From Isoalcanivorax pacificus W11-5 (lineage in GTDB: Bacteria; Pseudomonadota; Gammaproteobacteria; Pseudomonadales; Alcanivoracaceae), in contig NZ_CP004387.1 of the NCBI RefSeq assembly GCF_000299335.2, forward strand, positions 2,108,001 through 2,172,000: DNA of 64,000 nt, read 5' to 3'. A program made the translations under genes and the position numbers. Below the pieces are notes generated by a model. The model had not been told where the DNA came from. It was given only the letters and a program-made list of their open reading frames with translations, and searched no databases. Shown here piece after piece: positions 1-8,837 of this stretch (position 1 is its first letter; every line of letters starts with the position of its first letter).

Positions 1-174
1 ATGGGGGCAACGCGCATCCAGGATGAACACCTCCGTGCCCACGCAGACCAGCAGCAGCTCATGCCGTCCCAGCCGAAAGCGGGCCTTGAGGCCGTCGTGG
101 AGTTGATCAAGCCGCAGCAAGCGCTGAAACAAAAACGCCCCCCGTGTCATGTACCAGGCAGTTGCCCGGAGCAT
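1..174 (-). CDS. Rieske-type [2Fe-2S] protein, N-terminal part (truncated by window edge)
   Basis: Reading the minus strand from an ATG at 174 gives 58 codons that run off the window. The frame ends in the peptide DARCPH, preceded by a run of alternating hydrophobic residues (LLLVCVGTEVF). This looks like the first cluster-binding box of a Rieske domain (C-x-H, usually within CPHxG). The second Cys/His box would lie outside the window, so the fold is only half visible. It lies 45 bp downstream of ppsA on the same strand and could be cotranscribed with it. No strong ribosome site is visible, and an in-frame ATG at 150 is an alternative start. It could be a small electron-transfer protein or the N-terminus of a larger oxygenase. 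Confidence 0.55.
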   Translation of the reverse strand, partial: MLRATAWYMTRGAFLFQRLLRLDQLHDGLKARFRLGRHELLLVCVGTEVFILDARCPH

Positions 175-218
175 GTCACGGAGGGCGTTTAAAGGCCAGT
201 GCTGGCCAGGTATGTCGC

Positions 219-2591
219 TTACTTGCCGTGTTTCTCGGCCAGATAGAACCAGGTGCCCAACACCGAATCCGGGTTCAGGGACACGCTGGAAATGCCCTGC
301 TCCATCAGCCATTTGGCCAGGTCCGGATGGTCAGACGGCCCCTGACCGCAGATGCCAATGTATTTGCCGGCCTTGTTGCAGGCTTCGATGGCCATGCTCA
401 GCAGCTTCTTCACCGCCGGGTCACGTTCATCGAACAAATGGCTGACGATGCCCGAGTCACGGTCCAGGCCCAGGGTAAGCTGGGTCAGATCATTGGAGCC
501 AATCGAATAGCCGTCGAAGTGCTTCAGGAAGTCATCAGCCAGCAGCGCATTGGTCGGCAACTCGCACATCATGATGATGCGCAGGCCGTCTTCGCCACGC
601 TTGAGGCCATTTTTGGCCAGCAGCTCGATCGCGTGCTCGGCCTCGCCCACAGTGCGTACGAACGGCACCATCACTTCCACATTGGTGAAGCCCATTTGCT
701 CGCGCACTTTCTTCAGCGCGCGGCATTCCAGCTCGAAGCAGTCGCGGAAGTTTTCGCTGATGTAACGGGACGCACCACGGAAGCCCAGCATCGGGTTTTC
801 TTCTTCCGGCTCGTACAGCTTGCCGCCGATCAGGTTCGCGTACTCGTTGGACTTGAAGTCCGACAGCCGCACGATCACCTTCTCCGGGTGGAACGCCGCC
901 GCCAGGGTGCTGATGCCCTCGACCAGTTTCTCGACATAGAAGTCCACCGGGCTGGTGTAGCCGGCAATACGCTTGTCGACGGTCTGCTGCAGTTCGCGCG
1001 GCAGGCTGTCGTAGTTGAGCAGTGCTTTCGGGTGCACGCCGATCATGCGATTGATGATGAATTCCAGGCGTGCCAGGCCGACGCCCTGGTTCGGCAGTGT
1101 GGCGAAGTCAAACGCGCGGTCCGGGTTGCCGACGTTCATCATGATCTTGAACGGCAGTTTCGGCATCGACTCGATGGAGTTGCGCTGGATCTCGAATTCC
1201 AGCCGACCTTCGTAGATCTTGCCGGTATCACCCTCGGCACAGGAAGCGGTGACCATCTGACCGTCGCTCAGCAGTTCCGTGGCATCGCCACAGCCGACGA
1301 TGGCCGGCACACCCAGCTCGCGGGCGATAATGGCCGCGTGGCAGGTACGGCCGCCGCGGTTGGTGATGATCGCAGAGGCGCGCTTCATGACCGGCTCCCA
1401 ATCCGGGTCGGTCATGTCGGTGACCAGCACATCGCCGTCCTGAACCCGCTCCATCTCCTTGATATTGTTCACAATACGAACCGGACCTGCGCCAATGCGC
1501 TGGCCAATGGCGCGGCCTTCGACCAGCACCTTGCCTTTCTGCTTGAGCAGGTAACGCTCCATGACCGACACGTCAGAGCGGCTCTTTACCGTCTCCGGAC
1601 GCGCCTGCACGATGTACATCTTGTTGTCGTCACCGTCCAGCGCCCACTCGATGTCCATCGGGTGGCCGTAGTGTTTCTCGATCTCGATGGCCTGGCGGGA
1701 CAGGTCTTCCACCTGGGCATCCGTCAGCGCAAAGCGCATGCGGTCTTCGCGGCTGACGTCGACGATCTGCACCGACTTGCCGGCACTGGCTTCGCTGCCG
1801 TAGATCATCTTCTGCAGCTTGGAGCCCAGATTGCGGCGCAGGATAGACGGCCGCTTGTTCAGCAGGGTCTTTTTGTGGACGTAGAACTCGTCCGGGTTCA
1901 CCGCGCCCTGCACGACCATTTCGCCGAGGCCATAGGAGGCAGTGATGAACACCACATCACGGAAACCCGACTCGGTATCCAGGGTGAACATCACGCCGGC
2001 GGCGCCGGTTTCGGAGCGCACCATCCGCTGGATGCCGGCGGACAGCGCCACACCGGCATGGTCGAAGCCCTGGTGGACACGATAGGAAATGGCACGGTCG
2101 TTGAACAGGGAAGCAAACACTTCCTTGACCGCTACCAGCACGTTCTCGACGCCTCGAATGTTGAGGAAGGTTTCCTGCTGGCCCGCGAACGAGGCATCCG
2201 GCAGGTCCTCTGCGGTGGCGGAGGAACGCACCGCCACAGCCAGCTCGGCATTGCCGTCACTGATCTGCGCGAAGGCGTCACGAATCTGCTGCTCCAGTTC
2301 CGGCTGGAACGGTGCTTCGGCGACCCAGCGACGGATCTCGGCGCCAGTCTCGGCCAGAGCCACCACGTCATTGACGTCGAGCTTGTCGAGCGCATCGTTG
2401 ATCTTGCGGGTCAGGTCGTTGTGCTCAAGGAAATCGCGATAGGCCTGCGCCGTGGTGGCGAATCCGCCCGGGACAGACACCCCTGCGGCCGCCAGATTGC
2501 TGATCATTTCGCCCAGGGACGCATTTTTGCCCCCGACCGTTTCCACGTCGCCTTTGCCCAGGCGTTCAAACCAGACTACGTACTCCGCCAA
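219..2591 (-). CDS. ppsA: Phosphoenolpyruvate synthase (pyruvate, water dikinase)
   Basis: PpsA makes PEP from pyruvate, ATP and water, the first step of gluconeogenesis from C3 compounds. The 790 residues match the family length. The N-terminal ATP-grasp part starts with [11 protein letters not shown]. The swivelling phosphohistidine domain holds [17 protein letters not shown], with the phosphorylated His near residue 418. The C-terminal PEP-binding barrel has [19 protein letters not shown] and the [11 protein letters not shown] segment near the end. The start is TTG at 2591, chosen because GAGGGAG lies 8-10 bases upstream and the protein begins exactly where homologues do. It is divergent from its likely regulator at 2861. 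In this organism it would draw on pyruvate made by the methylcitrate cycle encoded at 11-19 kb. Confidence 0.96.
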   Translation of the reverse strand: MAEYVVWFERLGKGDVETVGGKNASLGEMISNLAAAGVSVPGGFATTAQAYRDFLEHNDLTRKINDALDKLDVNDVVALAETGAEIRRWVAEAPFQPELEQQIRDAFAQISDGNAELAVAVRSSATAEDLPDASFAGQQETFLNIRGVENVLVAVKEVFASLFNDRAISYRVHQGFDHAGVALSAGIQRMVRSETGAAGVMFTLDTESGFRDVVFITASYGLGEMVVQGAVNPDEFYVHKKTLLNKRPSILRRNLGSKLQKMIYGSEASAGKSVQIVDVSREDRMRFALTDAQVEDLSRQAIEIEKHYGHPMDIEWALDGDDNKMYIVQARPETVKSRSDVSVMERYLLKQKGKVLVEGRAIGQRIGAGPVRIVNNIKEMERVQDGDVLVTDMTDPDWEPVMKRASAIITNRGGRTCHAAIIARELGVPAIVGCGDATELLSDGQMVTASCAEGDTGKIYEGRLEFEIQRNSIESMPKLPFKIMMNVGNPDRAFDFATLPNQGVGLARLEFIINRMIGVHPKALLNYDSLPRELQQTVDKRIAGYTSPVDFYVEKLVEGISTLAAAFHPEKVIVRLSDFKSNEYANLIGGKLYEPEEENPMLGFRGASRYISENFRDCFELECRALKKVREQMGFTNVEVMVPFVRTVGEAEHAIELLAKNGLKRGEDGLRIIMMCELPTNALLADDFLKHFDGYSIGSNDLTQLTLGLDRDSGIVSHLFDERDPAVKKLLSMAIEACNKAGKYIGICGQGPSDHPDLAKWLMEQGISSVSLNPDSVLGTWFYLAEKHGK

Positions 2592-2860
2592 GGTCCTGCT
2601 CCCTCAATTACCGGAATGGATGGATGTGTCGCGGGGTATTCTACTCAAAAACCCGGGCAGTTTCTCGCCTCTCGTCATGCGACTTTCGGGGTCCCCCTGA
2701 TCGCCCCCTATGCCGCCGGCTTTCAGGGGTTGGCGCCCGCCCCGCCCGGGCGGTCTTGCCCGCCGGAGCCGGCACGGCTAACCTGCGCAATCCGCCGGCC
2801 CGTGGCGTTTTCCCCGATCCGGCCGGCGTCGACCTCTGCCAGCGGGAGCCCAGAAGACCC

Positions 2861-3679
2861 ATGAAACGTACGGCTTTTTTTGTCTCGGACGGCACCGGGA
2901 TCACTGCGGAAACCCTCGGGCATTCGATGCTCAGCCAGTTCGGCGACATCCAGTTCGAGCAGATCACCCTCCCCTACGTGAACTCCCGTGAAGCGACCGA
3001 GCAAGCCGTGGCACGTATCAATGACAGCGCCCGGGCGGATAATGCCAAGCCGATCGTCTTCTCGACCCTGGTCAACGAGGAGCACCGGGAAATTCTTGCC
3101 GGCTGCGAAGCACTGCTGCTGGACATGTTCGCCGTATTCGTCGGCCCGCTGGAACAGGAACTGGGTATGCGCTCCAGCCACAAGGTTGGCCAGAGCCACT
3201 CGATCCGCGACCACGAGGCCTACCGCATCCGCATCGACGCCGTGCACTTCGCGCTAGACAATGACGACGGCGCCCGCACCCGCCACTACGACCTGGCCGA
3301 CGTCATCCTGGTAGGCGTCTCACGCAGCGGCAAGACGCCCACCAGCCTGTACCTGGCGTTGCAATTCGGCCTGTACGCGGCCAACTACCCACTCACCGAA
3401 GACGATTTCGACGACCTGCGCCTGCCCGAGGCACTGATGCCTCACAAGGACAAGTTGTTCGGCCTGACCATCGACGCCGAGCGCCTGGCCGCTATCCGCA
3501 GTGAACGCAAGGCAGGCAGCCGCTACGCATCCGCGCGTCAGTGCGACATCGAAACCCGGGCGCTGGAAGCGCTGTTCAACCGCTATAACATCCCCAACCT
3601 GAATGCCACCGAACTGTCGATCGAGGAAATCTCCACCCGCATCCTGGCCAAGACCGGCCTGCAACGGCGGCTGCAGTAA
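2861..3679 (+). CDS. ppsR: PEP synthase regulatory kinase/pyrophosphorylase (PSRP), copy 1
   Basis: A 272-residue member of the DUF299/PSRP family. These bifunctional enzymes inactivate PpsA by ADP-dependent threonine phosphorylation and reactivate it by Pi-dependent removal of the phosphate. The N-terminus carries the family signature FFVSDGTGITAE (Asp10), and the P-loop-like GVSRSGKT spans residues 152-159. The start at ATG 2861 was chosen because MKRTAFFVSDG is the usual family N-terminus; the frame is open further upstream, but that stretch has no family character. The gene is divergent from ppsA across a 269-bp gap, the arrangement expected for the cognate regulator. A second, closely similar copy follows 77 bp downstream. 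Confidence 0.93.
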   Translation: MKRTAFFVSDGTGITAETLGHSMLSQFGDIQFEQITLPYVNSREATEQAVARINDSARADNAKPIVFSTLVNEEHREILAGCEALLLDMFAVFVGPLEQELGMRSSHKVGQSHSIRDHEAYRIRIDAVHFALDNDDGARTRHYDLADVILVGVSRSGKTPTSLYLALQFGLYAANYPLTEDDFDDLRLPEALMPHKDKLFGLTIDAERLAAIRSERKAGSRYASARQCDIETRALEALFNRYNIPNLNATELSIEEISTRILAKTGLQRRLQ

Positions 3680-3756
3680 AGCGCGGCGGCTATACAGGTG
3701 TCCTCTGCCTCTGTCATGCTGCCGTCTGCGTAATACTTTTTTCTGGATAGCCTGTC

Positions 3757-4578
3757 ATGACTCATCGCTCCGTGTTCGTGGTCTCTGGTGGCACCGGCAT
3801 TACCGCCGAGGCGATCGGCAATTCCATGCTCAGCCAGTTCGGTGACGTGGCGTTCACCCAGCATTCGTTGACCTACATCCGTACCGAAGACGACTGCCGT
3901 CAGGCAGTGGCGCGTATCCAGGCCGCAGCCGAGCAGGACGGGACCCGGCCAGTGGTCTTTTCAACGCTGGTGAACCCGACCCACCGCGAACTGCTGAACC
4001 AGTCCGGCGCACTGGTGCTGGATCTGTTCGGCACCTTCCTGCAACCACTGGAAGCAGAGCTCGGTGTCCGTTCCAGCCAGAAAGTCGGCTACAGTCACGC
4101 CGTACGCGATCCGTCCGCGTACCGGGTCCGTATTGATGCAGTGCATTTCGCGCTGGATAACGATGATGGCGGCCGCACGCATCACTACGACAAGGCAGAC
4201 ATCATCCTGATCGGCGTTTCCCGTAGCGGCAAGACCCCCACCAGCCTGTACCTGGCATTGCAGTTTGGCCTGTACGCGGCCAACTACCCGCTGACGGAAG
4301 AGGACTTTGACGATTTGCGGCTGCCGGAAGCGCTGCAACCCTATCGGGACAAGCTGTTTGCCCTGGTCATCGATCCCGAGCGCCTGACCGTCATTCGCCA
4401 GGAGCGCATGGCCGGCAGCCGCTATGCTTCACTACAACAATGTGAACAAGAGACTCGCACCTTTGCCGCGATCATCGGGCGTTATAATGTGCCTTCGATC
4501 AACGTGACAGAGCGTTCGATCGAAGAGATTTCGACGCGGATTCTGGCGCAGACGGGGTTGCAGCGGCGGATTCGGTAA
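3757..4578 (+). CDS. PEP synthase regulatory protein paralogue (PSRP), copy 2
   Basis: A 273-residue tandem paralogue of the preceding gene. The second half is nearly identical (GVSRSGKT at 153-160, then the long shared run through AANYPLTE and EISTRILA). The first half has diverged more. The N-terminal signature reads VVSGGTGITAE instead of VSDGTGITAE, so the conserved Asp is Gly11 here. P-loop and C-terminal regions are intact, so the gene is not an obvious relic. It may have lost or changed one of the two PSRP activities, or it may act on another dikinase. ATG 3757 is the natural start, although no strong Shine-Dalgarno sequence precedes it. Confidence 0.88.
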   Translation: MTHRSVFVVSGGTGITAEAIGNSMLSQFGDVAFTQHSLTYIRTEDDCRQAVARIQAAAEQDGTRPVVFSTLVNPTHRELLNQSGALVLDLFGTFLQPLEAELGVRSSQKVGYSHAVRDPSAYRVRIDAVHFALDNDDGGRTHHYDKADIILIGVSRSGKTPTSLYLALQFGLYAANYPLTEEDFDDLRLPEALQPYRDKLFALVIDPERLTVIRQERMAGSRYASLQQCEQETRTFAAIIGRYNVPSINVTERSIEEISTRILAQTGLQRRIR

Positions 4579-4628
4579 TCCCTTAGCAAAGAGGTCCGCA
4601 CTGGAGCTCTCCACATTCGTCAAATCAA

Positions 4629-4662
4629 GGCTTGCTTGCCCCGCCGGCTTCTGAAGCAAGCC
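4629..4662. terminator. Inverted repeat between convergent genes, possible terminator
   Basis: The arms ggcttgctt (4629-4637) and aagcaagcc (4654-4662) pair perfectly over 9 bp around a 16-base loop. The repeat lies between the end of the second PSRP gene (+) and the end of the FilA-like operon (-). There is no clear T-run on either strand, so intrinsic termination is uncertain. Confidence 0.4.
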
Positions 4663-4693
4663 GGAGCCATCTCTATCGTGAATATGACCCACT

Positions 4694-6826
4694 CTAGTTC
4701 TGTGGTCGAATGGAAACCGAGCTGTAAACAACGCCAGAGGGAATGACAATACTCCCGAAGTTATCATTTTCACCTAGGCTGATATCGCCTTTAAGGACAC
4801 TTCCCTGAATCGCTGTATCCGCCAGAAGAATATAGTTCGCAATAGTTAACTCTGGCCGTCCATGCACTGTCTCCACACCAGAGCTCAGCTGTATGCGCCC
4901 ATCCTTCCAGAGTAGGGCTCCCGACACATTGTGAATTCGCCAGGCGGCCGTTGGCACAGAAGGCTCAGCGATCGATATATACGCATTGCCATTGAAATCG
5001 AACAACCCTTCGAACGGTACGTAGTTCTCACCGCCATTCGCCCCCAGTACAAATACGAAGCGGTCTGTTTCCAGATTCACGTCAAGCAACAAGCCCTGTA
5101 CCAAATCCTCCAGGTTGCTCAGGTCGCCACCGCCAAACATGCCCCTGAAGTTATACTGGGCAGCCACACCCTGCCCTTTGCGATCGGTCTCCAGCCATAC
5201 CCCTGGCGACAAGGTATGGCGCAACACGTCACCATTCAAACGATAACTGCTGGCTGTCGCAGGGTTAACCAGACGGACGGCCATGTCCTCCACTCGCCAC
5301 AAGACATCAGCGTTCACCAGACCAATACCGAAGCCCGCTTCGCCCGCCTCCGTATCCCCAATCATGAAGTGGGTATTGGTCGCCCACCGGGCGCGGGGAT
5401 CACTGGCCGGATCTCCCGCCACTACGCCAGCAAACTTATTCTGTGCCGCGTGCCAGTATCCCGGAGATTGGAACCCCAGCACCATGTCTGCCCGGAAACC
5501 GACATCAGATCCTGACGCCTCCGGCCGGATGAATACATTGCCATCGAATTCTCCGAAGGTGTACAAAAGACTCCAATTGAACTCATCGGTCTTGATGTGC
5601 TCACCCCAGGCCCCACCACTGTATTCCCGTTCCCATATCTCGACCTTCGTATTGTAGGCATGCAGACCTGCGCCGCGAATCAGCATGGCCAAGGTATTGT
5701 CGTCAGGAGAGAGGTACACGTACTCGCCGCCGGCAGCGCCACACGCGGAAGATGTAAGACTGCCCCCCGTGGTAGCTCCCCCAAAGCAGATCCCGCCTGG
5801 ATCACTGCCCGCGCGAAGAGCGTCCAACGTCAATGGTAAACGGAAGTCGTAATCCGCCATGGCCACACCAGGACGCGCCACGCGTGCCCCGGAAGAAAAC
5901 CCTGGCTGAGCCCCCAAACGTTGCCAACCTGAAAACTCGGCTCGGGCACGCGCCTGGTGGGGCTGACCGATAATCCAAACAAATTCTTCACCAAAATCCA
6001 GTTTCAAGTCGGTATTCAGCCCTTCAGTACGGGCACTCAAGTCATAAAAGCTACCGGTCGTACCTTCCCATGCTCCACCGCCCATCAAACGCAAATCCAC
6101 ATTGCGCAAATTGCCCCGCCAACCAGTATGGACCAGCCCGTCATGATCAGCTTTGTCATAAGGGTTCGTGGTTGCAGCAGCGAAACTCAAATCGAAAGTG
6201 AGGTCAAAATCTGCTTCTGGCGCAGCAATCAACACCCCATTAGCGTCCAGTCCTACTGTGCCCTTAGGGATATCAATGCCAATGACAAAATCGAGCAATC
6301 CCAGTTCGGGTGCACCACCGATATCACGCTGCCGCCAGAAGATATCCCCTTCGCTGGTATAATTCAGCACGGCATTGTCACTGTTGGTATTGAAGGGCCC
6401 ACCTTCATTGATTAGCAAAAACGAGCCGCTGGTGTTGATGGCCAGTGACCCCATGGTGTTATTCGGCTCTCCGCTGTGAGCGATTCCCCCGATGCGGGCC
6501 TGAAGCTCAGACCAACTGCCAGTCAGCATCACAGCATCAGCACCGACATCCAGCGTAAAGTCAGCACTATCGGCCCATTCCACAGAGAGGTTTTTGAGGA
6601 TCAGAGACGCGGTTGTGGCCGCGTTCTCGGCGTCCATTGCCCAAGTAACCTGCTGCGCGGTAATGGGAGAGTCAGTTTCCAGTGAAACAGCAAGTCCTGC
6701 CTGGCCTGTAGATTGCGAGAGCTCCATATCTGTCAATGGCTCCAATGTGGCGGCAGACACTGAAAAGACCAGGCTTCCGGCCAGCAATCCGGCTCGCAGA
6801 GCGGTTGTAAATCGCATAGACATCAT
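4694..6826 (-). CDS. Large exported FilA-like protein (DUF6160-type N-terminus)
   Basis: A 710-residue exported protein, last gene of a four-gene operon. Residues 1-25 form a Sec signal peptide (SVSA|A). The leader-like motif LTDMELSQSTGQ follows at 31-42, matching the N-termini of FilA and the three genes upstream. The rest is a long series of short beta-strand-like stretches rich in Gly, Asp and Asn, with no catalytic motif I recognise, as expected for a surface or filament protein. The start is ATG 6826 behind AAGGCGAG; GTG 6829 and ATG 6823 are alternatives. The gap to the preceding gene is 15 bp. Base composition is less G+C-rich than the flanking metabolic genes. The FilA/DUF6160 family name is from memory and rests mainly on the N-terminal motif; function is unknown. 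Confidence 0.75.
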   Translation of the reverse strand: MMSMRFTTALRAGLLAGSLVFSVSAATLEPLTDMELSQSTGQAGLAVSLETDSPITAQQVTWAMDAENAATTASLILKNLSVEWADSADFTLDVGADAVMLTGSWSELQARIGGIAHSGEPNNTMGSLAINTSGSFLLINEGGPFNTNSDNAVLNYTSEGDIFWRQRDIGGAPELGLLDFVIGIDIPKGTVGLDANGVLIAAPEADFDLTFDLSFAAATTNPYDKADHDGLVHTGWRGNLRNVDLRLMGGGAWEGTTGSFYDLSARTEGLNTDLKLDFGEEFVWIIGQPHQARARAEFSGWQRLGAQPGFSSGARVARPGVAMADYDFRLPLTLDALRAGSDPGGICFGGATTGGSLTSSACGAAGGEYVYLSPDDNTLAMLIRGAGLHAYNTKVEIWEREYSGGAWGEHIKTDEFNWSLLYTFGEFDGNVFIRPEASGSDVGFRADMVLGFQSPGYWHAAQNKFAGVVAGDPASDPRARWATNTHFMIGDTEAGEAGFGIGLVNADVLWRVEDMAVRLVNPATASSYRLNGDVLRHTLSPGVWLETDRKGQGVAAQYNFRGMFGGGDLSNLEDLVQGLLLDVNLETDRFVFVLGANGGENYVPFEGLFDFNGNAYISIAEPSVPTAAWRIHNVSGALLWKDGRIQLSSGVETVHGRPELTIANYILLADTAIQGSVLKGDISLGENDNFGSIVIPSGVVYSSVSIRPQN

Positions 6827-6841
6827 CACTCGCCTTTGATC

Positions 6842-8125
6842 TCAGCAGAACGTTGCCGAACCCCAGCAATTATCAAAAACCGGATCCAGTGGAACGAGAT
6901 TTCCCGCCAACGCATTCCCACTCAGAATTGATTGGGTAAATACCGTCATGGGTTCAGACACCTGCAAGGTGAAAGCATCTGGCAGATACATGGCCCACCC
7001 CTTAGGCACATCCGCAGCGTAACCAGGATACCTAATACTGCGCTCTTGAAACGAGAGCCCAAACAGTGGAGAGTCAACTTCAACACGATGGAGATTGGAA
7101 ATATTGAATGGAATATTACAGTCATTTAGATTAGGGCATCCCTGACGCCCCACACCCAATCCCTGACCTAACTGCCCCACAACCCTGTCTCGAATATTGG
7201 TGGCAATAAGTCCCAGCACAATATCGCCCAAACCACAACCAAAAGCATTGTAGGTTCTTCTACAACCAACCTCCTGCGTCAATGAATCAACGATATTGTA
7301 GAGACTATTAGCACCACCAGCATGCACCTGCGCCTGCTGGATCCTCGAACCATTGGCAAGAACAGGATAAGTAGCCGACTGACCAGGATAATACACTTGA
7401 TACTGGCTCGCCCACGCGAGACACCCAATAAAAGAAACAAGACACCAGTCAGATAGTCCGATATTTGCGCTATAAGCAGGCGTACGGGTTCCTGTCGGCG
7501 AGTATCCTGTGTTTGTGGTCAGCGCGACATTATCCTGACCTAACAACTCAATCTCCGCCACTGCGCTTAAGTATCCACTAAATACTTTAAACTCTCCGAT
7601 ACTAAGAGGGCCCTCAGCATTCTCAGCCCCGAGGCGCACCCCAACCACTCGCCTGTGAGCAGGCTGATCGTCATTCTCAATCGCAAACTGAAAGAAAGGT
7701 CTATTAAAAATGAAATCGCGCAATTGTGTAGCCACACTCGAGTCCACACATTCCCCGCCAGCGTTCGCGGTACAGCCGAACATCACATGCTCGGCCAAGA
7801 TATCAACATCAAGAGCGCCCGGACCTGTTCTCCCAAGCTCGAGTCGCTCTATATTCAGGTTAAGGCGCAACTCCGCATCAAGGCCTGCACTGTAAAACGT
7901 CAGCCCTGAGGTACCATTGCCCTCGCCATCCCCCTGGACTTTATTGGTAACAATCAGAGCCTGCCCAACAACCCCTGCCATTTCGCTGTCTTCCATGGGC
8001 TGGAGCCCCGAAGGAAGCTGCCCTTGAGGAATGGCAGCGTGGCCCCACGCAGGCAAGAGACTGGCCAGCAAGAACAATAGCGGAACCAAGAAGACGCGGC
8101 CTGCCATATCAGTACCCGAAGACAT
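6842..8125 (-). CDS. Exported FilA-like protein
   Basis: A 427-residue exported protein. The start ATG 8125 was chosen for its strong site AGGGAGAGG, although it overlaps the upstream gene by 17 bp; ATG 8107 is a second candidate that falls just after that gene's stop. Residues 1-30 are a signal peptide (WGHA|A), followed by MEDSEMAGVVGQ at 44-55, the leader-like motif shared with FilA. The mature part contains several Cys residues, including pairs near NAFGCG and RQGCPNLNDC, suggesting disulphide-stabilised loops. No enzymatic motif is evident. It is the third gene of the four-gene operon and probably an envelope or surface protein of the same class as its neighbours. One sampled line inside this gene (7201-7260) is only 27/60 G+C. 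Confidence 0.72.
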   Translation of the reverse strand: MSSGTDMAGRVFLVPLLFLLASLLPAWGHAAIPQGQLPSGLQPMEDSEMAGVVGQALIVTNKVQGDGEGNGTSGLTFYSAGLDAELRLNLNIERLELGRTGPGALDVDILAEHVMFGCTANAGGECVDSSVATQLRDFIFNRPFFQFAIENDDQPAHRRVVGVRLGAENAEGPLSIGEFKVFSGYLSAVAEIELLGQDNVALTTNTGYSPTGTRTPAYSANIGLSDWCLVSFIGCLAWASQYQVYYPGQSATYPVLANGSRIQQAQVHAGGANSLYNIVDSLTQEVGCRRTYNAFGCGLGDIVLGLIATNIRDRVVGQLGQGLGVGRQGCPNLNDCNIPFNISNLHRVEVDSPLFGLSFQERSIRYPGYAADVPKGWAMYLPDAFTLQVSEPMTVFTQSILSGNALAGNLVPLDPVFDNCWGSATFC

Positions 8126-8837
8126 AGACCTCTCCCTGAAAAGCCCATCCCATGAAATTATTGCCAACCTCGACATCTCCGATTTGTGCCCCCAGGAAAG
8201 TACCTGGCACTGGTGCAGCGTAGCCATCCACAGCAGTAATCGCTGCCAACCCATCAAGATTGAGCGCAATCTCGGTATTGGTGAAACCACTGCTGACATT
8301 AGTGCCTGGATCATACGACAGCGCCAAAGACGGTGTGGTCAATCTCATAGCTGGCATAGCCTGTATGGCCGCGGGAACATCGTTCACCGAAGTGCAATTG
8401 GAGAGCATACATTCATCATTAATATCAAAAAAACGATTATGTGTTGCAGGGCGGCCATCTGCCATGGAGAGATCAAACCCAGGCACATTAGCGGGAGTCA
8501 TCTCTGGTATAACATCGAGCAATATGTCGTTTACTTTTACCGCCACTGACCAGCCGTTGAAAACAAGCCACACGTTGTCGCGATTTGCAAAGGATAACGC
8601 CCAACGGCATGGATTATTAACACCGCTACAAGACACTCCATACTCCGACGGCGCACCGTCCACACCCAGCGGCCTGCCATCCTCAGTCATGTTCACCCGT
8701 AACTCCAGCGCCAGAGCAACCCCTTCCTGACCAGTGACGGCTGCCATATCGGCATCACCAAGCGGTTGCATCGCATACACCGGCTTTATTACCGCCCAAA
8801 CTGCCAAACCTAGCCATAGTGAGAGAACAGGTCTCAT
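8109..8837 (-). CDS. Exported FilA-like protein, short
   Basis: A 242-residue exported protein. Residues 1-22 form a signal peptide (KPVYA|M). LGDADMAAVTGQ follows at 26-37, at exactly the same distance from the start as the motif in FilA. The start codon ATG (8837-8835) overlaps the stop of the upstream gene as ATGA, indicating translational coupling. The rest is beta-rich with Cys residues at about 50 and 57 and again near 137 and 142. It ends in VYVFGY, and an aromatic C-terminus could suggest beta-barrel or outer-membrane association, but this is weak. I do not recognise a function beyond the shared FilA-like N-terminus. Confidence 0.75.
   Translation of the reverse strand: MRPVLSLWLGLAVWAVIKPVYAMQPLGDADMAAVTGQEGVALALELRVNMTEDGRPLGVDGAPSEYGVSCSGVNNPCRWALSFANRDNVWLVFNGWSVAVKVNDILLDVIPEMTPANVPGFDLSMADGRPATHNRFFDINDECMLSNCTSVNDVPAAIQAMPAMRLTTPSLALSYDPGTNVSSGFTNTEIALNLDGLAAITAVDGYAAPVPGTFLGAQIGDVEVGNNFMGWAFQGEVYVFGY

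Noticed and set aside
144-2864. Very long open frame on the plus strand opposite ppsA
   Set aside because: It mirrors the codon bias of ppsA, lacks any recognisable domain and has no ribosome site; ppsA on the minus strand is certain.
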